Under the pieces are notes generated by a model. The model saw only the letters and a program-made list of their open reading frames with translations, was not told the origin of the DNA and made no database searches. From Theobroma cacao (taxonomy: Eukaryota > Streptophyta > Magnoliopsida > Malvales > Malvaceae): DNA of 64,000 bases. Of this stretch, positions 27,101 through 38,626 are shown in pieces; the stretch's first letter is position 1; every line of letters begins with the position of its first letter. The DNA lies in the NCBI RefSeq assembly GCF_000208745.1, contig NC_030855.1:1520772-1584771 (forward strand), read 5' to 3'. Position numbers and translations under genes: made by a program.

Positions 27101-27182
27101 TTATTGTTCCAATTTCCCCAGGGAAAAAGTCATTGGAAACTTGGTGTGATTGGCAAGAAAGAAAAGGAAAGAAAAAGCTTTC
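24107..27182. other. 3 kb intergenic region, no gene recognised
   Basis: After the presumed BAG 3' UTR (to about 24,400) I see no ORF with family features, no RNA gene and no transposon ends. A 98-codon open stretch at 26,442-26,738 has neither a typical gene context nor recognisable motifs. Around 25,975-26,060 there is a segment resembling dispersed repeat sequence also seen near 20,390 and 21,970 (TTATAAGCTCAAAA-type). Confidence 0.5.
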
Positions 27183-28512
27183 TCAGGTCTTTGGTTTTTC
27201 CAACAGAGCAGAGAAGTACCACTCATTCTTGTCGACTCCACGATCAAGTTTCTTCCCCGAATTCCACCTTAGTTTCTTAAATCCAATTCGACCTAGCATT
27301 GGAACATAGGTTTGGTTCAGCTGTGAGCCCTGGCAGAAGAAATGGTCAAGCCAGAAGAGGCCCCCTGGCCTCAACACTCTGTAAATGTCATACAAGGTGA
27401 GCTCAAGCATGGCATCAGGGATCCAGTTGCTCAAAACATGCATTGAATGCACAATATCCAGTGTGTTGTCAAAGAATGGAAGCCTCTGCGAAACACTAAC
27501 ATGGATCGGGATCAAGCCCCTGGACGCAATAAAACTATTGAAGGGGCCATCAAGATTCATTGAGCTAGTGATGATGGTGATGTTCCTCTCCCTCATCCTT
27601 GCAGCAAAAGTGCCACTCCCACCTCCAATGTCAAGCCCAATTCTGATAGTCCGAGGAGGCTTTGTTTGCAGAACTTGATCGATTCAATAATCTAGTCCTC
27701 TGTCGTAGAGCCACCTTCTTTTTTCTCTGCCCTGCAAGTCGAAGCAGTCCTTGCAGTCAAAGTGCCCTGGAAACTTGTTGCGGTTAATCAGGCACTGGTA
27801 GCTTTTGCAGGTGTAGGGATCCCAAATTATGCTGGAATCAGGCGGAATTGCCCACAGGCTATCTGGAAATGGTGTTGGCTCCACATAACCAACTGCGGAT
27901 TTGGGATGGCATCACCGGCGAGGGAGTGGTTCACACCCTTTGACCATAAGCTTTTGAGGCAAAACATCATCTACCGGGCATTCCCCACCGAAGTCATACG
28001 TCATGTATTGAGCCAGCTCCTCTAGAAACCTCAAGCAGCCTGCTCCAACAGGCGGATAGATCTAATCGGATCCCATCCTTGGGGGGTACCCTAATGGAAC
28101 CTTCTGAGGGAGAATCGCAAGCCTGAGTTCATCAGACATAGCAGCAATGCTGCCGAAATCATCAATGAACTTCATAGCTTCACTTGGTTTCTCGACGCAG
28201 GGCCTGCACAAGCAAGTTGGTGGAGTTGATCTTGTGGTGTAACTCAGCAATGAGAGAGTAACTGGCAAGGAGTTGGGCCTTGGTAGAGTTGACCTCTTGT
28301 AACAGAGACGTGGAGTCCTGAAGGAGGAGATGAGGGAGGTGGTTGGAGTGCGTTGATAAGCTGAAAGGGCCAGTGAAGATGTAGACAGAGAGAAGGTTTG
28401 TAACAATGACAAGCACAAGCATCTTGAGCTTGTAATGGTTGCGATGGGGCATTGAAAGCACTTGCTTTCTTGGGTTGTCTTCCCCTTCATTTCCCATGCT
28501 TCTTTGTTTCAT
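27183..28512 (-). pseudogene. SAM-dependent methyltransferase pseudogene (plant-specific, At1g29790-like)
   Basis: Read leftward from an ATG at 28,512, this is a single-exon membrane-anchored methyltransferase. A TM helix (residues ~30-48, KMLVLVIVTNLLSVYIFTG) precedes a stem, then PRMGSD, KGCEPLPRR, EPTPFPDSLW, CKDCFDL, the AdoMet site IGLDIGGGSGTFAARM, and YDIYRVLRPGGLFWLDHFF near the C-terminus. Lesions: a frameshift near 28,180-28,200, and three stops in the remaining frame, TAG at 28,062-28,064 (expected Glu in MGSD-E-IYPP), TGA at 27,912-27,914 (probably from CGA Arg in PRR-R-CHP) and TGA at 27,684-27,686. The catalytic part downstream of the last stop (27,183-27,683) is open, about 166 codons. 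No introns could remove all the stops neatly, so decay is likelier than splicing. Confidence 0.85.
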
Positions 28513-28984
28513 GCAAATTAGATTCCGTGCAGACTGGTCAGATTAGATTGGGGAAAGGAAAAGAAACCGAGCGAAGAACATGGTAATTAAATGCATGCAA
28601 ATTAGCGCAGAACGAAGGCATGGCTTCACGTTCTGATGGAACTTCGTTCATTGTGATTCGCTGGAGGAGGCGTTAAAAGTACGATCGTTTCTGATGGGCC
28701 CTCACGTGCCATTGCAGAGGCGCCGATCTTTAGAACTCTACATCCTTATTACTAATACATTCTAGATTATCTAATGTATCGTGGAGGTATAATATCTACA
28801 CACTATTAAAATATATAAAAATAAAAATTAAAAAATTTTAAAATTAGTATTTAAAAGATAAATATGAAAGTTACTGATAGAGTAATACTTTGGGTTATAC
28901 TGATTAATTTTAATCATATTAATATTTAAAGGATAAAAAGAAATTATACTATTAAATTTAAGCTTGTGTTACACTTCTAGTTTG
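28513..28984. other. Flank upstream of the methyltransferase pseudogene
   Basis: Former promoter side of the pseudogene followed by AT-rich DNA. Nothing else is recognised. Confidence 0.45.
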
Positions 28985-29260
28985 TATTGATTAGAGTTTG
29001 GGTTGGGGGAAGCTCCAATTGGCAAGTCAATCTGCACAAAAGTTCTTCAGACTATATTACAAATGCTTCAGTCTCCGAGTTCATCCATTGCCAAGTAATT
29101 CTCTTATGGAAATGACTATGTTGTAATGACAGTGGATCTCTGCAGTCATTTTCTCACCTTCTGGATAGCTGTAGCAAAGTCGGATTCAACTTCAACTCTG
29201 CTGCTGCTCACCTAATCAAGATGCCAAAATGCATACCTCATCACTCCAGGTCAAACACTG
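28985..29260 (-). pseudogene. Decayed LINE RNase H fragment
   Basis: On the minus strand, across shifting frames, are pieces typical of the RNase H domain at the end of plant L1-type LINE ORF2: VEVESDFATAIQ, a middle segment, then CAD-LANW with the expected Trp codon now TGA. The fragment is short, contains stops and has no flanking duplication that I could find. Confidence 0.5.
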
Positions 29261-30543
29261 CAATTGCCCAAGCTGTTCAATAATTCAATCATCCACTTAG
29301 CATTATTGTCCTAATATTCCAATCCTGCATTCCTGCGGCTATTGGTTTCCAGCACCCGACCATCTACATTATGCTTGCACAACCCTTCTTGCAGCTTCTC
29401 CTAATTGAAGCATTTTTTTTTTCTCTTTCTTCTTCCCTTTTTGGTTCATCAACTTTACCCGTTCTGCCATGATTCTAACTATAACCTCCTTTTCTTCTCA
29501 TATTACTTCCCACTTTGAGTAACTGTGGCATGGGCCAGTTGATCTACTCCACAATCAGCAAAGTTTCCCTAGAAACTCAATTACTCTCAATGACTTATTT
29601 TTTGGAGATTATTCTCCTTCTTTAACCTAATACTCCTTCCATTCATACACCAATGATCTTCCAGATCACTAAATCCAATTCACAATAATCTTAATGAGTG
29701 GTTGCAAGAGAGAGTAAGGAGCTGTGTAGTCAACTATTTCTTTGGTTTTAGTTTTGCAGTGTTGATATTCATAGAGCTTCTATTCACACATTTAAATGGC
29801 TCAAAAAGAATCTATAGATCATAATTGTGGAACACTCTTGTGTAGATTGTTCCAACAGTAACAATACAGCTTGAAATATGTTTCAATGGCAAATAATATA
29901 TACAGTTTGAACAATGATTCTTATTCTATATGCCAGAGGGAAAGTTTAAAAACTTTCCAGCATCTATAGTTTAGCCATAGGTCTCATTTACAGTTAAACA
30001 GCCACATTGCAAAGATCTAAACCTGCCCAAATGTATAATCCCTACTGCATAGGAAAATAATCCTTGTAACAATGAAATGGACAAGTATCACAAAAACAAT
30101 CAATGTGAGCATTTAGACAGAGAGCTCAAACCTTGAAACCATGTTCCCATGGAAGAACTCCAAGTCTAAATCGAATCACACTGTAGCTAGCTGTTGCGAG
30201 TGGCTGTAACAACATAAAGTCTTCCCAGGAACATATCCCGTTGTCCTTGATTTCGCATCACCCAGTTATAAAATGAATCACACAGTAGCTAGCAGTTACT
30301 ACCATAGAGATAGTTGCTCTGTGATGGTGGAAACAATTATGGAGTCAGTTCAAGGAATTCAATCAATATACTTTTTCTTTTCCTTCTATCACTTTATAAA
30401 GAAAAATGGGAAACTGATCTAGTTTGCAAGGTATCCAAAACGGAGGCTTTGCAATGGATATAATAGATAAGCCCTACGAAGACACACTTCCTGAAACAAA
30501 CACAATCTCTATCTGAGAAAATTTTAGGAAATTACCATATCCA
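29261..30543. other. Intergenic DNA and SWC2 3' flank
   Basis: No gene recognised. The right part should contain the 3' UTR of SWC2, which is transcribed leftward and stops at 30,544. Confidence 0.45.
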
Positions 30544-33500
30544 CTAATCAGATTCTTCATCGTCATCAGTTGGGGTTCTATGGAAATGCCCCAAGTATTG
30601 GAACCGTGATGTTTGACTTCTATTGGAAATTTGCGATCTCCTCTGCCTGGGCATTAAACCTTTACCAGAAAGGGAATCAAACAAGACCCCCATGTCCATT
30701 TCCTTTGGGGCACTTCTATGTTCATTTTCAAAACTACAAAAGCAACCAAAGAAAACTCAGCAAAGAAATCAAGATTAGCCCCCTCTCTATTTTCTTTCTT
30801 TTTTTTTGGTTCAGAAACTGGGGGAGGGGGGTAGCATATCTGAAATTGCTGAAGAATTACACAACTGCTTGATAGGGGAGAATTGAACCTAAATATAAAT
30901 ACATGATAAACTTAAGGAATTGACACTGATAAAACTGAAGTGAGCCACACCGTTCTCGAATAATTTTAAAGGCTTCCTTGGTTGCATAAGATAGCCCTGT
31001 CTTTGGATCACGGTACCTAAAATATCAAACGACAATTCAAACAAATAAGGTTGGATGGACTTAGCCAAATTGATATCTCTTAAAATGTGAAGTACCATTA
31101 AACTAACATTTGTATCAAATTAAAAACATGATTTATTATCCCAACTCAAGAGAAGCCTATCTCTAACTCATGGAATTAACTTTTGTATTTCCCAACGTCA
31201 TGACGTTTGTTCAATACATTTAGGGGCTATTGAAAACTGATTGATCAATGATTGTTAGCATGGCATCTTAAACGGAAGAGCCTAATGTCAACATCAGACT
31301 AAAGAAAGATAAAAGTTAAGGTGAAAAGAACTTCACCAGCTCTAATTAATTCTTTAGAAACTTAGAAAAACAAATTTATGAAAAACACTTCGCTCAAAGA
31401 AAATTTTAATATGCTCCAAGTACAACTGCTTAGAAATCATCATTTAGTTCCAAATGCTGCAGATAACAATTTAGTCGGCAGCCAGACTATAAAATGGAAG
31501 ATCAAGAAATAACCATTATGAAAACAAGCTCTTACTTGGCAGGCAATCCAGTAACAGCACAAATGGCCTTTTCTGGGTCTGGATACAAAGATAAATAAAA
31601 TAAATAAATCAAAAACATATTCATGGAGCAAATAAAAAATTATCATTAAACAAAAAGACCAGGTAAAGCCCCTATTAGTTTTAGTTCTTCAAAGCATGAT
31701 AAGTATTTTAATTAATATCAATTTGGATTTCCACTTCTGCTTTATCAAGAAAATCTATTGAAAAGTTCATTTCTATAAGCCGAGAGTGTTAGATAATTTA
31801 ATTGTAATTAACATAGCATTTGTGGACCATTACAAAAATTTAGTGACAAACCAACTTTAATGTTATTAATCCCCTTGGTAACAAAAGCCACCCATAGCAT
31901 TTAATAGAAAAGACTTTTATTATGAGAATACAAATTCTACAACCATTAGCTGATATCCCAAAGCACCTCATTTTCCCCTTGCAGTAACATTAGATTACCT
32001 CAAATGGTGGAATGGCAACTGAAGACTAAAACAGAGAGATGCTTAATTTCAATCCCCATGCAAACCCTATTGATCCTAGATCTAGTACAAGCAAAAATAG
32101 CTGAACTTGTAGTAGCAGTAGATATCTAAACTAATGCACCTACAACTAGTTCCAGAAAATGCAGGGGTTAAAGATTTTTCAACTTCAACAGGTTGCATTA
32201 CTGAATGATTGTGTTAAAATAACAGCCAGGAAAAATAAAATAAGAGAAAGCCAAAAGAAATAAAGCCAACAGAGGGAAATTGAAATCTAGATCAGCAAAG
32301 TTCTTTAGCACCAAAAATCAGATTTCTGAGGCTCATGATTTCTGCAATTAAGTCATCAGAGGGATTTATTATTAATAGACCCAAAAAGCAGAGGAAAATA
32401 AAGCCAACAGAGGCAAGAACCCACCAAAAATTCTTCAGAGATATGAATGATAAGAAAGAAAATGAAGAGTCCACATCAGCAATTTTGTTAACATTAACTC
32501 ATGACCACATGGAACTTACATGGGGGCAATGTGGTTGAGAGCTCTGACTGAAATGACGATCCTTTACTAAATTCTAGATATGAACAACCTGAAAATGATT
32601 GCATAAATTAGCATAAATCAATTTAGTTAACAAACCCCATATAATCAACAATCATATATTCAATTTTTCTTGCATTTGAGAACTAAAATCAATAGCTATT
32701 AAGGGACTCTTGCCATCTTTTGACACATATTTAATCTGTGGACCGCTATATACAGGCTTGTGGATTATTGCTCTTTTCTTAACTTCTTCCTCTCTTGCCA
32801 ACACACGCTCTAAATTCCTTAAGTTCATAATTTCTGCAAAATTAAAATACCTAAATTCAAGTTAAAATCAAATAAGAAGAAGCTCAGAAATCTAAACTCA
32901 GAGGGAAATTTCCATCCTTAACCTGTTTGTGCTGCTTCCAGAAGCATCTCTTCTTGAGTGATCCTCTTTTCTTCACCTTCTTTTTTCCTTTTTACTGGCT
33001 GATTATAAAAAGGTATGTTAAAAACATAATCACATTGGATAACTGCATTTCACTCCATAATTCCAAATTATATAATCACATAATGTGCGTGTGTGTGTAT
33101 CCATATTGTATAATCACATGAAATTTATATCACAAAACACGTGATATGTATAATAGTGTTAAGAAGCTGAAAGTGAATCAAGCAGTAGTCATGGAGCAAC
33201 CGCAGTAATTATGGCCAAATTCATTCATACAAGTTAGTGGGGATCATGAGGACATCCCCGACAACTATTAATGGAATGCTCTCATGACCTTTTTTAATGA
33301 ATTTGATCACGCATTTATAAAATACGTTATATATATATATATATATAATTCATGAGTTTCAACCAATGGTCCATGCAAGTTTTAGAAAATAATAGTAACG
33401 ATGTTCTTGTTGCTTTCTAACTACATCATAGTCTCAAAGAAATAGCAAACTTCACAATGAAAAAAGTTAAAGCAAGTGACTGTAACCATTTATGCATCTC

Positions 33501-35326
33501 AATGTTCAATGACGGAGCCCGCACTCAGATGCATGCACAAAGTATAGGATGATATTATGACCTTGAAATCTTTATTAGGCAATTCTACATATACTAATCT
33601 AAATTTAAACTATAACACCGTTACTGCATATACTAATCTAAACTTAAATTCACCCCTAAGAAATCAAAATCAACACCATATTGGTTAAAAAAATCACATC
33701 TACTACATAAACTGTTATCTAGTGTGAACTCTCAATGCTAAGGATATCAAATCACATTAGTGGGTACATTTACTTATCTTGTCCTCTACACTGGGGAAGG
33801 AAAGCCATTTACTTGTACAAAGACATCAATTATACATGGCTAATGTATGAAATACTATGGGGCTTTGAGACAACCATGCCCCACACCTCTCCAACATCAT
33901 CCTAATTCTCTCATCAGTCACAACTAAATAAAGCTTCCAGAAAAAGAGTAGTGTCAAGAACAAATATTAGAAGGATAATACCAGAACAGTCCAATAAGAA
34001 AACATGGGTCAGATTATTTTGCTTTAGTTTGAACCAATCTCATCAAAATAAAGAAAAGCATAATATATAGCTGCTAGAAAAGATATATGCACTGACTAAT
34101 ACAATGATCCATTTTCTTTTTACGTTTTTGAGATGACTACCAATGTATGCTAGATATATGTCCCTAGAAAAGAACAAGGAATACAGATACAATAATCGAA
34201 CTTGCCTTCATTGTTGCTTGCAAAGCAGCACGTATTGCATCTCGCTCAGCTTGCCTAACAATGACTGAAGTTCTTGTAGATTTCCTAATGATTCTCTCAC
34301 CTTCTGCATCATCAGGGGCATCATGATGTTGTGGAGAGGTAGGCTTTTGAGTCGACTTTTCATCCTTGGGATCACCATCTAACTTCGAAAGGACTTTCTT
34401 TTTCTTCTTTTTCTTCATAGAAGGCTTTCCAGGAAAAATTAAACGCTTCTTCGTACGAACCCTGAAAACAAAATTTAATATAAATAACAATTGCTATGAA
34501 ATGGAGATGTAAATATGAATGAGTTGGGGGGTAAAAGAAGCAAAACCTTTCCTCCGTTTCATTTTCTGCTTCATCATCTGGCTCAGGTTCCTAGCACCCA
34601 TAGTCCGTAGAAGGGAGTCAAATTTCAACAGAGGAAATGAGTGAGGTTTAATTGAATACGGATTAAAACAAAAGTAAAGATGAGAGCAATACACACATCT
34701 TCATCAAAATCGCTATCAAACACATCAGCAACCTCCAGTTCTTCTTCGTAATTGGCATCATTGTCTTCCTGAAGAGAAGAGGCCCACAAACAGAAATAAC
34801 GGTAAATGTATGTAACATATCATATCTTCCAAAATTATAACTCCATAAAAACTAAACTCCAAGAAGCACTGATATTAATTCCTAGTCACTCCAAAAATTG
34901 GTGTTAGAAATAGAATAAACAATTAGGGTTTAGGGCTTTACAGGAACTTAAGGGACACGAATCCACTCATAATTTCAACACGTCATGTACCCATCATCTA
35001 TGAAAATAATGAGTATGTTTACTCGTACCAGTGCTTATGAAGAAGAAAAAGAAGTGTAAGCTTACCTCTTTGAAAGCCTCTTGATTCCAAAACAACTCGT
35101 CTTCTTCAGCTTCCTCGTCCAGCAACTTTGTCATCCTGGCAATAACAAATAGCGTTCAAATATTTCCAGAATTTTTTTTTATTTTAACAAAAAATAACAA
35201 AAATAAGAAAATTAAATCAAAATTATACTATTTCATCTTAGGTTGAAGTTGTAACCTTTTCCCTTTTGTTGGCCGAGAAGCAGGATCCAGAAAGACGTGT
35301 GTCTCTTCTTCTTTACCAGTTTCCAT
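30544..35326 (-). CDS. SWC2: SWR1 complex subunit 2 / YL1 (VPS72) homologue
   Basis: Eleven exons on the minus strand: 35326-35256, 35135-35066, 34768-34697, 34590-34547, 34461-34206, 32998-32923, 32833-32714, 32588-32520, 31578-31536, 31016-30951, 30733-30544. Phases agree throughout, giving 358 aa (Arabidopsis SWC2, At2g36740, is about 365). The N-terminus is METGKEEETHVFLDPASRP, followed by acidic stretches, a Lys-rich run (KPSMKKKKKKKVLSKL), the YL1 core RKSTRTSVIVRQAERDAIRA, EEMLLEAAQT, KDGCSYLEFSKG and the YL1_C motif (PEKAICAVTGLPAKYRDPKTG, ~261-290). The tail is basic then acidic (TDDDEESD). YL1 binds H2A.Z-H2B and delivers it to the SWR1 remodeller, which places H2A.Z at gene starts (flowering and temperature response in Arabidopsis). 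Introns 5 (34205-32999) and 7 (32713-32589) use GC donors. Confidence 0.94.
33328..33350. repeat. (TA)n microsatellite in SWC2 intron 5
   Basis: About ten TA units inside the large GC-AG intron of SWC2. Confidence 0.85.
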
Positions 35327-36673
35327 GGCTGCAACAAGCTATCAAATCAAAGCAGGAAGAGGAGGCCGGAAGGATTTATGGGTTCAGTTGATAGTAATAG
35401 GAAGGAACCCAAAGAAGTAAAGAAACGCTGGATTTTTTTTTTTTATTTAATCAGATTCAGGGGAGAGAAGGAACAAGGATTTGAGTAAAGGCCAGCCTTT
35501 TTGTCTAGTTAAAGAAGATGATCGCGAATTGGGCCCGGGTTTCCTCTCCCCGCCCTTTTAAGACTTCACACCAACCCGAACCGAACCCGAATTTTGTAAA
35601 TAACCTATCCGATCGGGGTCGAAAGGTTCGGGTTATTCTGCCACATGTGTAATGGGGCTTACATTTCTAATGCAAAGATCATGTAACGTGTTCACATTTT
35701 TATTTTAAAGGACGTAATATCTTAGATTCAAAAGATTAATTGAAATAATAATTTTTGACGAAAAATTATTCTTTGAATATGTGAACTAACAATTTAAAAC
35801 ATTTTGTAAAAATAATTATTTTTTAACGAAACATCTATCGTACAAAATAATTATTTTTTTATAAATTTTTAATTTCTTAATTATTCTTTATAAATTTATC
35901 GAATTTCAAGTTAAATTGCCGCTTTCCACCCAACACCTATTAGGCATCCATCATAGTTTGCTTTTCCATCTCCGGTGATCAACGCTATTAGCTTAACTTT
36001 CACCACAAGATGAATTTCGATAAATATATATTTATAAAAATTTATTTAAATTCTTTTAAACAGTATAAAAGTTTTCTCCTCTTGCCCTAAATAAGTTTGA
36101 AATTTAGTTTCGATTCGAATTGAACCCGAATTTTAAAAATAATCTAATAATCAAATTAAAATATTCAAATTATTGGATCTCGTATATCATGAACTCATAT
36201 TTTTAATTTAAAAAACATATAACAAATTCATATTTTTAATCTAAAACACATAATATATTTTAGAATTGATTTTGAATGAAATGACTATTTCATGTTTGAT
36301 TCAAAAAATTAATTGAAATATCGATTTTTGTTTTCCAATGAAAAATTATTCTTTGTCTCGTTAAGGAATAGTTAAATATTTTTAATTTCATGATTATCTT
36401 TTACAAATTTATCTAAATTCAAATTAGATCCCCGCTCTCCACCCGACACCTACTAGACATCTGTGATGTTTTCGCCGCATGATGATTTGCTTGGAGCATA
36501 CACATTCATAAGAACTTATTTAAATTTTTTTAAATTCAAAATTGGTAATTTATATTTCATGAATAAAGAGAAAATAGTATGTATCTTATTGTATGAAAAT
36601 GAAGCAGCAAAGATGGGATTACAAAGCACACATATCATCTTCGGCTATACAAACGCTTGTTAGATTGACGGTT
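35327..36673. other. SWC2 promoter side and intergenic DNA with an old duplication
   Basis: The first ~350 bp should hold the SWC2 promoter. The rest is AT-rich. Segments 35,725-35,965 and 36,298-36,475 are related: both contain AAAAATTATTCTTTG, a TTATC/TTCTT-TA-AAATTTATC stretch and CGCT-TCCACCC-ACACCTA-TAG. This indicates a diverged duplication about 560 bp apart. No gene recognised. Confidence 0.6.
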
Positions 36674-37171
36674 TCACAATTGTCTGCAAACTTCTTCTCT
36701 GATGCGGAAACATGGACAGAAGCATCGGATTAGATCGACGCCAAAATCAATAACACACCCCAAAAACCCAGCCGATCTCTCTCTTCTACCTGCCTGCTGC
36801 ACCACAGGCAGGCCATAGACGGGATTCGGAACCAAGTATTGCTGATAGGATGGAGCTGGGCCAATGGGACTACGATGGCTTTCTGTTTCTGATACAGTAT
36901 CTTCTTGTGTCGGGTACTGAAACAGAGTTGGATATGACAATTCTGGGACTGGGAATGGCTCAGCATGATCCGCCGTATGAATGGCATCTTGGGTCAGCTC
37001 TGCTTGCAGCCATGATGGCAACGGTGGCGCTGATGGCTGCGTTGAGGCGCACGAGTAACAGCAATGACAATGGGAGGAATCAGGATATGACGGCTCAAGG
37101 CCGAGGGACTTTCTTTTTCTCGTCTTGCGTGACCAGAACTTGAGCTTCTTCAGAGCTTTGGACATTTTCAT
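36674..37171 (-). CDS. Unrecognised single-exon protein, Pro-rich with Cys-rich C-terminus
   Basis: A 165-codon intact frame with a good context, but I do not recognise the family. Visible features are a strongly basic N-terminus (MKMSKALKKLKFWSRKTRKR), a Cys/Ser patch (CHCCYSCAS, ~34-42), a Pro/Tyr-rich middle (including GPAPSYQQYLVPNPVYGLP) and a hydrophobic, Cys-rich end (GCVIDFGVDLIRCFCPCFRI) just before EEVCRQL. There is no signal peptide or full TM helix. The clustered cysteines next to hydrophobic and basic residues would suit S-acylation and membrane attachment, which is inference only. A second Met at residue 3 (37,165) could be the start. Being long, single-exon and free of stops, it is probably a real plant gene. 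Confidence 0.6.
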   Translation of the reverse strand: MKMSKALKKLKFWSRKTRKRKSLGLEPSYPDSSHCHCCYSCASTQPSAPPLPSWLQAELTQDAIHTADHAEPFPVPELSYPTLFQYPTQEDTVSETESHRSPIGPAPSYQQYLVPNPVYGLPVVQQAGRRERSAGFLGCVIDFGVDLIRCFCPCFRIREEVCRQL

Positions 37172-38626
37172 GGTTTAATGGAGACTGAGAAGTGAGCTAG
37201 CTCAGCCGCTTTTGTTGGTAAATGTGGGAATATATGTAAATAGTCGTACATGATTCAAAAGGAAAAAGCGCTTCCCAGCAGCGGATTCTTATACACTTTT
37301 TTCTAGTGTTTCAAATTTCATGGCCGTTGCCACAATGCCACTTCACCCACCACAAAGTCAAGGATGTGAACAAACAGGACACAAATATATCAACATGAGC
37401 ATTGCTAGAATCACTCAGTGTCCTGTCAAGATTCAAAAGAAATAAGTACTTCAATTCCACATGGAGTAAAAAGAAATAAGGTACTTCATTCTCAATGACT
37501 AAATAAATTGATTTTGAAAAACTTATAACAAGATAATGATTTTGTGTCAAACTAAAATAAACCCAACTTAGATCCTGCCGACGTCAAGCACCAGAAGGAG
37601 GCAAGCATCAAATCAGGCGGGAAACAATGTCACCCCAAACGCTTCTACGAACGGCATGAGATTGGAAAATCTTGAAAAGCTTATAAACATGGATGCTACA
37701 CACCCCATCAAGTCCAAAGAGAGTATTAACATACACTGACTGAGAAAACCGTGACACCAGCTTTAACATACACTGGCCCAGCAAACCAAGTGATTAAAGT
37801 TCATCCTGTTTGATTATAGCTTCACTGTGGAAATACTAAATCATATAATATTAACAAGCAAGTGAGAAAAATACACACTAATCAACTGACAACCAAGTCC
37901 TGGTCATTTTCCCAATAACCACAACCAACTGTTTTACCCAACAAGAACAAAATGAAAATAAACCAAATCTGTTTAAGCAATGGAATAGATCCAGCTATGA
38001 CAAACAACCAACTTTACCTTGAAGCAGTTACGAACAAGATGATGCTTTCATGTGAGAAAAACGAAACATGAGCAGCCTGGAAATTAAAACTGATGGGGAA
38101 TAACCCAAAAAATATATATATACAGAAAACTAGAAGAAACATATCCAAATCTGCAAGTACCAAAAGATTGCAAAGCTATATATATTTATGTACAAAGGAC
38201 AAGTGTGCCATGTTGTATATTATATAACAAAAATAAATTGACAGAAGGCAAAAAAAAAAAAAAGGAAAAAGACAAAAGGGCAACTTTCAATTGAGCAATG
38301 GGAGGAGAGAAACTTTTAAGCCTGCTTAAAAACCAAATGAACAATCGCTATTAGATTTTGCTTCACAAAAATTTTTTAAAGTGCAGAAAAATCTAATTAT
38401 ATGAGATCTAAACCCTATCATTGAGGCACATCTCACTCTTTCCAGATGAATTTGCTGCCAGAACAGCAGACTCGCAGATGCGGATGCTGTAGCAAGCCAT
38501 TTCGGCATTGCCATCAATGGCGATATCATTAAGGTAATGCAGATATAGACAATGTTGAGCACTACATTCTTTTCTCTCAGCCTCTTCTATCGTTGCTTTC
38601 CTGCAGCACATAAAAGCCTGGGTACA
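37172..38626. other. Intergenic DNA and ARF1 3' flank
   Basis: It holds the promoter side of the small 36,674-37,171 gene and, toward the right, the presumed 3' UTR of the leftward-transcribed ARF gene. No other feature is recognised. Confidence 0.5.

Noticed and set aside
34494..34694. Short minus-strand open frame overlapping SWC2 exon 4
   Set aside because: Reads through an intron; the conserved SWC2 frame is different.
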